Shown here in pieces: positions 26,631 through 34,537 of a stretch of 64,000 bases of DNA. Origin of the DNA: Chitinophagaceae bacterium (GTDB taxonomy: Bacteria; Bacteroidota; Bacteroidia; Chitinophagales; Chitinophagaceae). Below the pieces are notes generated by a model. The model worked only from the letters and a program-made list of their open reading frames with translations. It made no database searches and was not told the origin of the DNA. The DNA is taken from contig JAHBTK010000006.1 of assembly GCA_019638625.1 (NCBI GenBank), forward strand, positions 248,001-312,000, read 5' to 3'. The stretch's first letter is position 1; each line of letters opens with the position of its first letter. Position numbers and translations under genes: made by a program.

Positions 26631-28298
26631 CTAATTTACATTCCATGTTGCCGCCAGCCATTTCCAGTTCAGGAAAAAGAGGGCCAGAAAGACCAGTAAA
26701 AACAACAGGGTGAGTACAAGGGTGCCGGGTGCTTCAAATCCTTTATGTGCTTTTACTTCGGGCGCCAATGGCGAAATACTGAGTTGCATATCAGCCGGCC
26801 CTTTTAGTTTGGGACCAAAGAAAACAGAGATCACTACGATCAGTATCCATATGATGGTAGATAAAAATGCCAGCGTGCCACCCAACATCATCAGGGCCCA
26901 GAAAAAGTCTACCGCAGGATTGAAATTGTAGGTAAACGGACCGCCGGAAAAAGTGGAATCCCAGTGGCGGCGCGGAACGCCTAACTGCCCCAGCACGATC
27001 ATGGAAACAGACAGGAGCGCTATCCCGATAAAGAATAACCAGGGTTGCCATTTCGCCCATTTGAAACCTACGATCTTTCTCCGGAAAATAAGCGGGATCA
27101 GGTAATAGGTAATACCCATAAAAGTAAGCGTAGTGCCAATCACCACGGTTCCCTTAAAATGACCGGGAATAGCGATAGTGTTATGCACAATGATATTGGT
27201 CTGTTCCATTCCAAAGATCACTCCTGTAGTGCCACCGATGAATCCAAAGCCAATGATGGCTAAGATGATGGAAGAAAAGGCTGGATTACCCCAGGGAGCT
27301 TTTGACAGCCATTGAAACAATCCTTTATTATACCCCCATCTGCGTTGAGCCGATTCAAAAGAGGAGGGGACGGCAAAAGCGTGTATCATGGAAGCCAACA
27401 CGGCAAGATACATGGCATAGCTGGTATTCCATACTTTCCATGCACTGCTTACGCCCGGGTCTGTAAGCAGGTGATGCGCGGATGCCAGACAGATGAAGAG
27501 AATATACAGTACAAAAGCTGATCTCGACACCCTTTCATTAATAGAAGTGCCGCCTACAGATAAAAAAGACACCAGGTACCAGATGGAAACCATTGCCGCT
27601 ACATTGATTTGTTGAGATGAGTGCCCCAGCCCCCACCAGATCAGCTTGTACATGGCCGGGTCAATATTGTCTATCAGCCCCAGCGACCATAAAAAAGTAG
27701 GAATATAGATAAGTGCGCCGGAAGCCAGCGTAATAACCGCGATAATAGCTGCTGTCATTAAGCCATAAGTAAAAAGCGGCATTGTTTCTCCATAAGCCTT
27801 TTCCCTCCTGGCGATCATCAGGTTGCCAAAGAACAGGATAACGCCCAGTAATGCCCCTACCGCAAAGAGGATCACTCCCAGGTAATACAACGGATGCGCC
27901 TTGAGTGGTGTATACGATGTAAGCATAACATCCGCCTTCCCCATCAGGATAATAATATTAGACATTACCAATCCTGCTACCATCAGGCCAAAAGCTACCC
28001 ATCCCAGCCTGGGAGCGCAAAAACGGGTGTTCAATACTACGGTAGAGCCAAAATACAGCCCGGCGATCTCGAAGAAGATGATCCAGAAAATAAGCGCGTT
28101 CAACCCGTGAAAGGTGACAAGCCGGTAATACCATTCGGCCCCCAACAGATGCACCGGCTGATACCGGGTAAATACCAGCAATATGGCGGCGATTACGGCA
28201 AGTAATAGAGAAATAACAGCAAATACTGCGTTATACCGTATGAGCTTTTCCGACCGGAGGTCTACTTTAAATCCTGTTATATCGCAAGTACGAAACAT
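26631..28298 (-). CDS. Haem-copper oxidoreductase subunit I lacking the active-site Tyr (candidate NO reductase)
   Basis: The 555-aa protein has about 13 TMs and aligns by eye with B-family (ba3-like) oxidases: HGLNALIFW (His64), WWGLGH (His226), HH at 275-276 followed by TDPG, and VHNTIAIPGHF (His380). Copper-site histidines and the high-spin haem ligand are present. The tyrosine four residues after the CuB histidine is Gln230 (GHSSQQ instead of GHPxVY). The second histidine of the usual HxH pair is Lys382 (GHFK). Loss of the tyrosine is a mark of NO reductases derived from oxygen reductases (the eNOR, sNOR, gNOR and nNOR families). The enzyme is probably a membrane NO reductase, but substrate and family are unproven. 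Confidence 0.85.
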   Translation of the reverse strand: MFRTCDITGFKVDLRSEKLIRYNAVFAVISLLLAVIAAILLVFTRYQPVHLLGAEWYYRLVTFHGLNALIFWIIFFEIAGLYFGSTVVLNTRFCAPRLGWVAFGLMVAGLVMSNIIILMGKADVMLTSYTPLKAHPLYYLGVILFAVGALLGVILFFGNLMIARREKAYGETMPLFTYGLMTAAIIAVITLASGALIYIPTFLWSLGLIDNIDPAMYKLIWWGLGHSSQQINVAAMVSIWYLVSFLSVGGTSINERVSRSAFVLYILFICLASAHHLLTDPGVSSAWKVWNTSYAMYLAVLASMIHAFAVPSSFESAQRRWGYNKGLFQWLSKAPWGNPAFSSIILAIIGFGFIGGTTGVIFGMEQTNIIVHNTIAIPGHFKGTVVIGTTLTFMGITYYLIPLIFRRKIVGFKWAKWQPWLFFIGIALLSVSMIVLGQLGVPRRHWDSTFSGGPFTYNFNPAVDFFWALMMLGGTLAFLSTIIWILIVVISVFFGPKLKGPADMQLSISPLAPEVKAHKGFEAPGTLVLTLLFLLVFLALFFLNWKWLAATWNVN

Positions 28299-28320
28299 AG
28301 TACTGGTTTTAGAGTTAGAT

Positions 28321-29235
28321 TTATAATGTTTTGATATAGGCGATCAGTTGTTCAATTTCATCATCCGTAACGGGGAATACCGGCATAGGCGTGTTTTCGA
28401 AGCCGACTGTTATTTTTCGTTGTGGATCTTTAATGGACTCCCTAATATAGGCTTCGTCTACTTTAACGCTGGTCTTACTGCCGTTCTCTATCACCTCTTC
28501 CTCTTTGCCGAACAGGCCGTTCCATGCAGGTGCTATCAGGCTGCTGCCATCTGTTTTATGACAGGCGCCACATCCTTTCAGTACATATACCTGCTCACCC
28601 AGTAAGGCCATCTCTGTTTCCGATAGCCGCTCACCCTTTTTTTCAGGTAGCGGATCGGGCTCTTTTTTGAAATTTTCGTAGCCGTAGAGTTTCAGGTCTT
28701 CTTCGTTCTCTATCACTACGATCTTCCCGATCATGGCATGATGACCGATACCACAGAACTCATTACAGATCACCTTGTATTCCCCTGCTTCAGTAGGTTT
28801 AAATTCAAGTACATAATCGTATTGCGGATACACCTGGAAATTCATATTCACCGGCTGAATGGAAAAACCATGCACCACGTCTTTCGAAGAGATGTGAAAT
28901 TTATATGCCTGGTCTTTTTGCAGGATCAGTACCGGGCTCCATCTCCACATTTCACTTACAATAAATACATCACTGTTGGGTCGGGGGCGTACTACGGGGA
29001 TACCATTATCCACACCCACCATGTTTTGTTTGGCATAAGCTTCTCCCAACTTTGAATATTCCGCAGTACTGGTGCGGTAAGTAGTACTGGATGGGTTCTG
29101 TTTTCCGTAAACATGCCACATGATCATCCATACGAACATGCTGATACAAAGAAGAAGAGAAATGACCATCCACACTTTTTCATCCCTGGATACTTTTTTA
29201 TCGAACCATCCCTCGGCCGGACTGAATAAGCTCAT
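28321..29235 (-). CDS. Subunit II with CuA site and fused cytochrome c
   Basis: ATG 29235 gives 304 aa and lies 23 bp after the upstream small gene's stop. An in-frame reading further upstream would overlap that gene. One N-terminal TM (about 22-42) anchors a cupredoxin domain with a complete CuA set: His122, Cys157, Cys161, His165 and Met168 (CNEFCGIGHHAM). A class I cytochrome c domain follows, with CGACH at 222-226 and an axial Met likely in NTPMPVF. It takes electrons from soluble or membrane cytochromes and passes them to subunit I. The intact CuA site means this complex is wired like a cytochrome c oxidase even though subunit I is atypical. Confidence 0.93.
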   Translation of the reverse strand: MSLFSPAEGWFDKKVSRDEKVWMVISLLLCISMFVWMIMWHVYGKQNPSSTTYRTSTAEYSKLGEAYAKQNMVGVDNGIPVVRPRPNSDVFIVSEMWRWSPVLILQKDQAYKFHISSKDVVHGFSIQPVNMNFQVYPQYDYVLEFKPTEAGEYKVICNEFCGIGHHAMIGKIVVIENEEDLKLYGYENFKKEPDPLPEKKGERLSETEMALLGEQVYVLKGCGACHKTDGSSLIAPAWNGLFGKEEEVIENGSKTSVKVDEAYIRESIKDPQRKITVGFENTPMPVFPVTDDEIEQLIAYIKTL

Positions 29236-29258
29236 ATGTAGGTTTTTTGGTAAAGAAT

Positions 29259-29444
29259 TTATTTGTTCAGGGTTTCCTTGATCTCTTCCGGTATGCCCGG
29301 CAAATTGGAAAGCTCCATTATGCCCCATAGCAGGTAGAAAATCGCATAAATGGTTACGCCCAGGAAAAGCAATAACATAAAATCATCCATGATCATTCTT
29401 GCAAAAGGGACTTTCCTGATTTCCGGTTGCTGATCGTTTTCCAT
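29259..29444 (-). CDS. Small single-TM subunit of the haem-copper complex
   Basis: From ATG 29444 this is a 61-aa protein (MENDQQPEIRKV...) with one hydrophobic segment (MLLLFLGVTIYAIFYLLWGIM). It is the first gene of the operon. Small one-helix proteins of this size are common accessory subunits of B-family haem-copper enzymes (subunit IIa). I do not recognise the exact family. An upstream TTG start would add ten residues. Confidence 0.7.
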   Translation of the reverse strand: MENDQQPEIRKVPFARMIMDDFMLLLFLGVTIYAIFYLLWGIMELSNLPGIPEEIKETLNK

Positions 29445-29546
29445 GTTGATTTGTTTTATACAAGTGAGTAACAACGCTTGACATAGTAAAGCTAACAGCT
29501 ATCCCATACAGGAAAATATATGAGGGCGAATTAATGTACCGGTAAT

Positions 29547-29558
29547 TACGATTTCGTA
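29547..29558. promoter_or_regulatory. Palindrome TACGATTTCGTA, possible regulator site
   Basis: TACGA-TT-TCGTA is a two-fold symmetric site in the 135-bp gap between the FNR-like regulator and the haem-copper operon, about 105 bp before the first start codon. It does not match the classical FNR box TTGATnnnnATCAA. It is listed only as a candidate. Confidence 0.3.
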
Positions 29559-29579
29559 TTTTTTTTGAAATAAATAGTA

Positions 29580-30302
29580 TTACTTTTCTCTGCCGGGTAG
29601 TGAATGGTGGTTGGAGATGTTCCGTAGCATGGCGGTATGGAGATAGCTGAATTTTTTGGCAGCGCATTTGATCAGCCCTTCTTTCTCAAAGTCTTTTAAT
29701 ATTTTGGAAACCTGCTCCTTGGTAGTGCCGGCCAGGTCGGCTATATCCTGCCTGCAGAAGCTGATGCGAAAACTTTGTTTCTTTTCTTCATATTGATAAG
29801 CTTCCGCGAGCAGCAAAAGCGCTTCGGCTATTTTTTCACGCACTGTTTTGTGTGCCAGGTTAATCGCCTTTTTTTCCACCAGTTCCAGTTCATCCAGGAT
29901 ATAGTTATTGATTTGTTGGCTGAGTATGGGGCTTTTATCGACAATTTCATCAAACAGATCGTACGGTACATAACAATACAACACATCAGACACTGCGGTT
30001 GCAGAGCAGGTATGACAGGCATGCCTGGCATTTGCCCGGTGACCGAAAACAGCACCTCGTCCTGCTATCCTGAGGATCAGCGGTCTTCCCTGCTTTCCGT
30101 TCAACTCCACTTTAAGAAATCCTTTTTTTACAAAGTAAATACCCGGAACAGGGTCGCCCTCCGAAAAAAGCTTTTCTCCTTTCCGGAGCGATCTGGAAAA
30201 TTTATACGTGCTGATAGCTGTAAGCGTGTGTGTGTCACAGTTATTCAGGATCGAACAGTTCCTGACCTTACAGGTAATACAATCATATTGGGGTATAGCC
30301 AT
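29580..30302 (-). CDS. Crp/Fnr-family regulator with N-terminal cysteine cluster
   Basis: The 240-aa protein has a cyclic-nucleotide-type sensor fold (GEKLFSEGDPVPGIYFVKKG) and a C-terminal winged helix-turn-helix (RQDIADLAGTTKEQVSKILKDFEKEG). The N-terminus carries Cys8, Cys11, Cys16 and Cys22 (DCITCKVRNC...), a spacing close to that holding the [4Fe-4S] cluster in FNR. This suggests oxygen or NO sensing. It is directly upstream of the haem-copper operon on the same strand, with a 135-bp gap, and is its likely activator. Cys clusters of this kind are frequent in Bacteroidota Crp/Fnr proteins and cluster binding is not always shown. Confidence 0.88.
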   Translation of the reverse strand: MAIPQYDCITCKVRNCSILNNCDTHTLTAISTYKFSRSLRKGEKLFSEGDPVPGIYFVKKGFLKVELNGKQGRPLILRIAGRGAVFGHRANARHACHTCSATAVSDVLYCYVPYDLFDEIVDKSPILSQQINNYILDELELVEKKAINLAHKTVREKIAEALLLLAEAYQYEEKKQSFRISFCRQDIADLAGTTKEQVSKILKDFEKEGLIKCAAKKFSYLHTAMLRNISNHHSLPGREK

Positions 30303-30682
30303 GACTAATAGGTAATGTTTATTTTCCGGGACTTAATGCATTTCTAATATCTTCCTTTTTTTCCTATGCATTTTATGACCCTGGTTAGCCTGCCGGCGGA
30401 TTATTATCAGGGTTAAATGTTGACTTTTTGTCCAAAAGAGTAGAAGGTAGCGCCCGACCCTGGTGCTGTCAGTTGTTTGCCCGTTAGTGTGGTATAAATG
30501 CTGCAAAAAAGGAGTATTCCTGTCTGGAGTATAGATTATCCTGTAGACTGCAGAAAGAAGAATGATCAAACCAGCATCTCCGGCATATACAGCCAATCTG
30601 ACCAGCCTGACCAATCTCACCCCATCCCTTCTCCGCACTCATCAGCGGCTTTTAAAAAATAACCGTATTTTACGGGCGTTAT
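30303..30682. other. 380-bp divergent intergenic region
   Basis: This gap separates the FNR-like gene (minus) from the first TetR gene (plus). The only clear structure is CCGTA-TTT-TACGG at 30663-30675, ending 7 bp before the TetR ATG, which may be an operator for that repressor. Open frames here look spurious. Confidence 0.4.
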
Positions 30683-31288
30683 ATGAAACAGGACATCAAA
30701 AAGGAAGCGATCATCCAGGCGGCAGAAAAAAGGTTCAGTCATTTTACGGTGGCCAAAACCACCATGGCCGAAATTGCGCAGGACCTGGGGATATCCAAAC
30801 CATTGTTGTACTACTATTTTCCCGACAAGCTCAGTTTATACGCCGCTGTGGTCTCGCATATTTTCGGGGAACTGAAAAACCTGGAGAAAAAGGACATATT
30901 ACAATATGACGATCCGCTGAAAAATCTCCTCCTCCATCTTCAAAGACGTAAGGAATTTATTGTAAAGCATTATAATATTATTGAATTCGTTAAACAGGCC
31001 ATTGAAAAAGCGCCGGGTGAATTGCGGCCCCTGTTTGAAAGTGCCAAAACTATCGAGACCGATATTGTACGGGGTATTTTTGAAAAAGGAAAAAAAGATA
31101 AAATATTACATATCAAAAACTTACAATCAACTACTGAATTATTTCTCCAATGCCTGGAAGGCCTCCGCTATATAGCCCTGCACCAGACCGGCGTGATCGT
31201 ATTTCCCAGCAAAGAGCAGTTTGATGCCATCTTCGTAAAAGAGCAGGAAATCGCTACCATATTTATAAAAGGGTTAAAAACACCATAA
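30683..31288 (+). CDS. TetR/AcrR-family regulator (first copy)
   Basis: The 201-aa protein has an N-terminal TetR HTH (KTTMAEIAQDLGISKPLLYYYFPDKLSLYAAV) and a helical ligand domain of usual length. It shares a similar HTH with the second TetR gene 87 bp downstream, so the pair probably arose by duplication. The ligand domains differ clearly. It may regulate the RND operon, itself, or the divergent FNR region. Confidence 0.9.
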   Translation: MKQDIKKEAIIQAAEKRFSHFTVAKTTMAEIAQDLGISKPLLYYYFPDKLSLYAAVVSHIFGELKNLEKKDILQYDDPLKNLLLHLQRRKEFIVKHYNIIEFVKQAIEKAPGELRPLFESAKTIETDIVRGIFEKGKKDKILHIKNLQSTTELFLQCLEGLRYIALHQTGVIVFPSKEQFDAIFVKEQEIATIFIKGLKTP

Positions 31289-31304
31289 AAATTCCCCGAA
31301 AAAT

Positions 31305-31334
31305 TTTGAGGATATTTTTTTTGTCGTAATTTTG
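31305..31334 (+). promoter_or_regulatory. Promoter of the TetR-RND operon
   Basis: TTTG at 31305-31308 and TAATTTTG at 31327-31334, with an 18-base spacer, match the Bacteroidota -33/-7 consensus. The predicted transcription start is near 31341, inside the operator palindrome. Confidence 0.7.
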
Positions 31335-31357
31335 ACTTTTAAATTAAAAAAGTCAAA
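31331..31357. promoter_or_regulatory. TetR-type operator: 10-bp perfect inverted repeat
   Basis: TTTGACTTTT (31331-31340) and AAAAGTCAAA (31348-31357) are exact reverse complements separated by 7 bases. The site overlaps the -7 element and the predicted transcription start, 17 bp before the TetR start codon. This is the expected arrangement for autorepression and control of the efflux operon. Confidence 0.7.
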
Positions 31358-31374
31358 TAGTAAAATAGTCAGTT

Positions 31375-31995
31375 TTGAAAACAGAAACCCCCGTCAAAGA
31401 AGAACTTATAACAGAAGCGGCGCTGCGGCGGTTTACCCATTTCGGTTTTAATAAGACCACTTTTTCGGAAATCGCCAAAGACCTGGGCATATCCCAGCAA
31501 AGCCTCTACTATTATTTCCCCGACAAAAAATCATTGATCGCAAAGGTAGCCTCCAACGTGATGACGGCCCTGCTGGAGGAAATAAGAATAAGCATAGCAA
31601 CCAGACAGAACCTGGAAGATAAGCTGAGTGGAATCGTAGAAGTAAAGCAAACCTTTTTTGAAAAATATTTTATGCTGGCCACGGATCGTCCGCTGGATAA
31701 AACGCCCGAACCGGATGATCTCAAAAATTTCGTGGAGCAAATGGAAACAAAACAGCTTGAGATCATGGTGGAAGCGCTTAACGAAGCTGCAGCAAAAAAG
31801 GAGATCTGCCATGGCGATACCGTTAAAACAGCCAGGCTGCTTTTGAAGGCCCTCACTGCCATGCAGGAAGCATACCGCAGCAGCCACATCATCCCGGATC
31901 ATAACACCATACGGGAACTGTTCGAAGAACAAAAAGAGCTGATCCGCATTTTTGTTTTTGGCTTAAAATACCGGGCAGTTTCCAATCACCAGTGA
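31375..31995 (+). CDS. TetR/AcrR-family repressor of the RND efflux operon
   Basis: The 206-aa protein has the TetR HTH KTTFSEIAKDLGISQQSLYYYFPDKKSLIAKV and a helical C-terminal domain. The start is TTG 31375, because a TAG three codons upstream closes the frame and no nearer ATG keeps the HTH whole. It is 44 bp upstream of the TolC gene and preceded by a promoter with an overlapping palindrome. It is probably derepressed by a pump substrate. Confidence 0.9.
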   Translation: MKTETPVKEELITEAALRRFTHFGFNKTTFSEIAKDLGISQQSLYYYFPDKKSLIAKVASNVMTALLEEIRISIATRQNLEDKLSGIVEVKQTFFEKYFMLATDRPLDKTPEPDDLKNFVEQMETKQLEIMVEALNEAAAKKEICHGDTVKTARLLLKALTAMQEAYRSSHIIPDHNTIRELFEEQKELIRIFVFGLKYRAVSNHQ

Positions 31996-32039
31996 TATAC
32001 TATTATTCATATAAAAACGCAATGAAAACAAAATAAGAG

Positions 32040-33383
32040 ATGAAACGAATAAAATTGTTAACAGTCGTCTTTGTTGGCATTTTTACCGGCAATATGGTGT
32101 CCGCTCAGGAGCAACTGACCCTGCAGCAGGCTTTGAAATATGCGCTGGAACACAAGGCGGAAGCACAGAAAGCAAGACTGGATGTAGAAAACGCGCAATA
32201 CCTGATTGACGAGACCAGGGGCACTGCCCTGCCGCAGGTAAGCGGATCGGGAACCCTTACCCATAACCCCATGCTGCAAAAAGTGGCGTTTCCCGGCGAT
32301 ATGATGGGCAGACCCGGAGAGATGATGGTGGTACCTATGGGGCAAAAATGGCAATCGAACGCCGTACTGAATGTTAACCAGCAGATCTTCAACCAGGCCA
32401 TTTTCACAGGGTTAAGGGCGGCTAAATCTACCAGGGAATTTTACCGGATCAACAACACCCTCACAGATGAACAACTGATAGAAAAAGTGGCCGATGCCTA
32501 CTACCAGGTCTTCCAGTTGCAGCAACAGTTGCAAACCGTGCAGACCAACCTGGACAATACAGTGAAGACACAAAAGGTGATCAGCGGATTGGTGGATGCG
32601 GGATTGGCAAAGAAAATAGACCTTGACCGGATAGTGGTGGCTGCAAATAACCTGGAAGCAGCAAAGCAGCAAATGGTGAACACCCTGCAGCTTTCCGAAA
32701 ACGCCCTGAAGTTCGCCATAGGGATGGAAATGGATAAAGACATCATGCTGCCGAACGAAACCTTCGAGGTGAATGCTGCCATCCTGGCGGATGCGCCCGA
32801 TGCAGCCAACCGGACAGAACTGAAGCTGCTCAATATGCAATCGCAGTTACTGGAGCTGAATAAAAAGGCAAACGTTGCCGCTTACTACCCTACCCTTTCC
32901 TTTACCGGCAACCTGGGTTACCTGGGTATGGGGTCTCAATTTCCCGTGTTCAACCAGAGTAAGATGGTGAACTGGTCGGGTTTTTCAGGTATAGGATTGA
33001 ATCTCTCCATTCCCATTTTCAACGGCGGCACCACCCGTGCTAAAATAAACCAGGCAAATATTGAGATCAAAAAACTGGAGGCGGATATACAGGACACCAA
33101 ACTGGCCCTGGACCTTGCCAGCGACAATGCAAGATCGCAGATCAAAAACAGCCTGTTGACGGTAGATACCAACAAACGGAATATTACCCTGGCAAAAGAA
33201 GTGCTGGACAATACGCAAAACAATTATCAAAACGGGCTGGCTACACTGACCGACCTGCTGGATGCGGAAAAAGCCTATGCCGATGCGCAAAACAACCTGA
33301 CACTTTCTTTGCTGAATTATAAAGTTGCCGAAATACAATTGATCAAAGCAAACGGAAACTTAAAATCCCTTGTAAACGAATAA
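32040..33383 (+). CDS. TolC-family outer-membrane efflux protein
   Basis: The 447-aa product has a signal peptide (MKRIKLLTVVFVGIFTGNMVSA) and two outer-membrane-efflux repeats rich in coiled coil (EKVADAYYQVFQLQQQLQTVQTNLDNT and LASDNARSQIKNSLLTVDTNKRNI). It forms the trimeric exit duct. It is the first structural gene after the TetR repressor and lies 33 bp before the adaptor gene. Confidence 0.93.
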   Translation: MKRIKLLTVVFVGIFTGNMVSAQEQLTLQQALKYALEHKAEAQKARLDVENAQYLIDETRGTALPQVSGSGTLTHNPMLQKVAFPGDMMGRPGEMMVVPMGQKWQSNAVLNVNQQIFNQAIFTGLRAAKSTREFYRINNTLTDEQLIEKVADAYYQVFQLQQQLQTVQTNLDNTVKTQKVISGLVDAGLAKKIDLDRIVVAANNLEAAKQQMVNTLQLSENALKFAIGMEMDKDIMLPNETFEVNAAILADAPDAANRTELKLLNMQSQLLELNKKANVAAYYPTLSFTGNLGYLGMGSQFPVFNQSKMVNWSGFSGIGLNLSIPIFNGGTTRAKINQANIEIKKLEADIQDTKLALDLASDNARSQIKNSLLTVDTNKRNITLAKEVLDNTQNNYQNGLATLTDLLDAEKAYADAQNNLTLSLLNYKVAEIQLIKANGNLKSLVNE

Positions 33384-33416
33384 TACACACTTCCAAAACG
33401 TAATTATAAATTAGTC

Positions 33417-34496
33417 ATGAAAAAAAATAGAAAATTTTCCATTATAAGGATCATCATTACCACAGTTGTAATCATCGCTGCGCTGGCAGGTGTACAATCG
33501 CAGTTGAATAAAAACAAAGCAGCCAACCAGGCAGCCACCGATGAGGTAGCCAAAAAGAATACCGCGGTGTCGGTTCGGACAGACACCGCCCGGATGAAAG
33601 ATATTGACCTTACCTATACTGCAAACGGAACCTTTATTCCCAGGCAGGAAGTGATTATCGGTGCGGAAGTAGGCGGCAGGGTAGCAAACGTGTATGTAAA
33701 AGAAGGGGACTTCGTACGTCCCGGTCAGACACTGGCCACTATAGTAGGCCACAAGCAAAATGTTTCAGTTGCCAATGCTGAAGCTAACCTCAATAATGCA
33801 AAAATGGACCTCGAGCGGTTTGAAAACGCGTTCGCTACCGGAGGGGTTACCCGGCAGCAGTTGGATGGCGTTCGTCTCCAGTTTGAGACTGCAAAGAACA
33901 ATTTGAAAAGCGCGCAGCTTGCCGCGGGCGATATAGCCATCAAAACTTCCGTAGCCGGCATTGTCAATTCCAAAAAAATTGAACCGGGCAGCTATGTAAG
34001 TGCCGGTACCGCGGCTTTTGATGTAGTAAACATCAGCTCGCTTAAACTGAAAGTGAACGTGGATGAAAAAAACATCGCGGGTCTGAAAACCGGGCAGACA
34101 GTAGACGTGCTTGTAAGCGTGATGCCCGACAAAACATTCTCCGGGAAAATAACCTTCATAGCGCCGAAAGCCGACGCCAACCTGAACTTTCCGGTGGAGA
34201 TAGAAATTCCCAACACAAAGAATGAGCTGCGGGCAGGGATGTACGGCAGCGCGAAGTTTGGACAGGGTACAACTACCCACAGTCTTGTAGTACCCCGGAC
34301 AGCCTTTGTGGGAAGCGTGAGCGATAACCGGGTGTTTATTTTGGAAGATGGAAAAGCGGTGGAAAAGAAAGTGCAGGCAGGCAGAAGCTTCGGCAATGAC
34401 ATTGAAGTGCTGGACGGATTAGCGGCAGGCGACCCCGTGATCATATCCGGGCAGATAAACATATTTGACCAGACGCCCGTGCAGGCGATCAGGTAG
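33417..34496 (+). CDS. RND efflux periplasmic adaptor (HlyD/MFP family)
   Basis: The 359-aa protein has an N-terminal membrane anchor (IIRIIITTVVIIAALAGV). A lipoyl-like half motif (VIIGAEVGGRVANVYVKEGDFVRPGQTLA) is followed by a coiled-coil hairpin (NVSVANAEANLNNAKMDLERFENA) and beta-barrel and membrane-proximal domains (LVVPRTAFVG). It links the inner-membrane pump to TolC. The gene order TolC, adaptor, pump with short gaps shows one operon. Confidence 0.94.
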   Translation: MKKNRKFSIIRIIITTVVIIAALAGVQSQLNKNKAANQAATDEVAKKNTAVSVRTDTARMKDIDLTYTANGTFIPRQEVIIGAEVGGRVANVYVKEGDFVRPGQTLATIVGHKQNVSVANAEANLNNAKMDLERFENAFATGGVTRQQLDGVRLQFETAKNNLKSAQLAAGDIAIKTSVAGIVNSKKIEPGSYVSAGTAAFDVVNISSLKLKVNVDEKNIAGLKTGQTVDVLVSVMPDKTFSGKITFIAPKADANLNFPVEIEIPNTKNELRAGMYGSAKFGQGTTTHSLVVPRTAFVGSVSDNRVFILEDGKAVEKKVQAGRSFGNDIEVLDGLAAGDPVIISGQINIFDQTPVQAIR

Positions 34497-34537
34497 CCAC
34501 CGGCAGCCTTTAGACTGAACACAAGAAATATACGACA

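Noticed and set aside
26631..28298. Subunit I first read as an ordinary cbb3 or ba3 oxygen reductase
   Set aside because: The active-site tyrosine and the second His of the HxH pair are absent, so an oxygen-reductase label is not justified from sequence.
30333..30909. Two overlapping open frames around 30.3-30.9 kb on opposite strands
   Set aside because: They run through the divergent promoter region and into the first TetR gene, with no domain or conserved-looking sequence.
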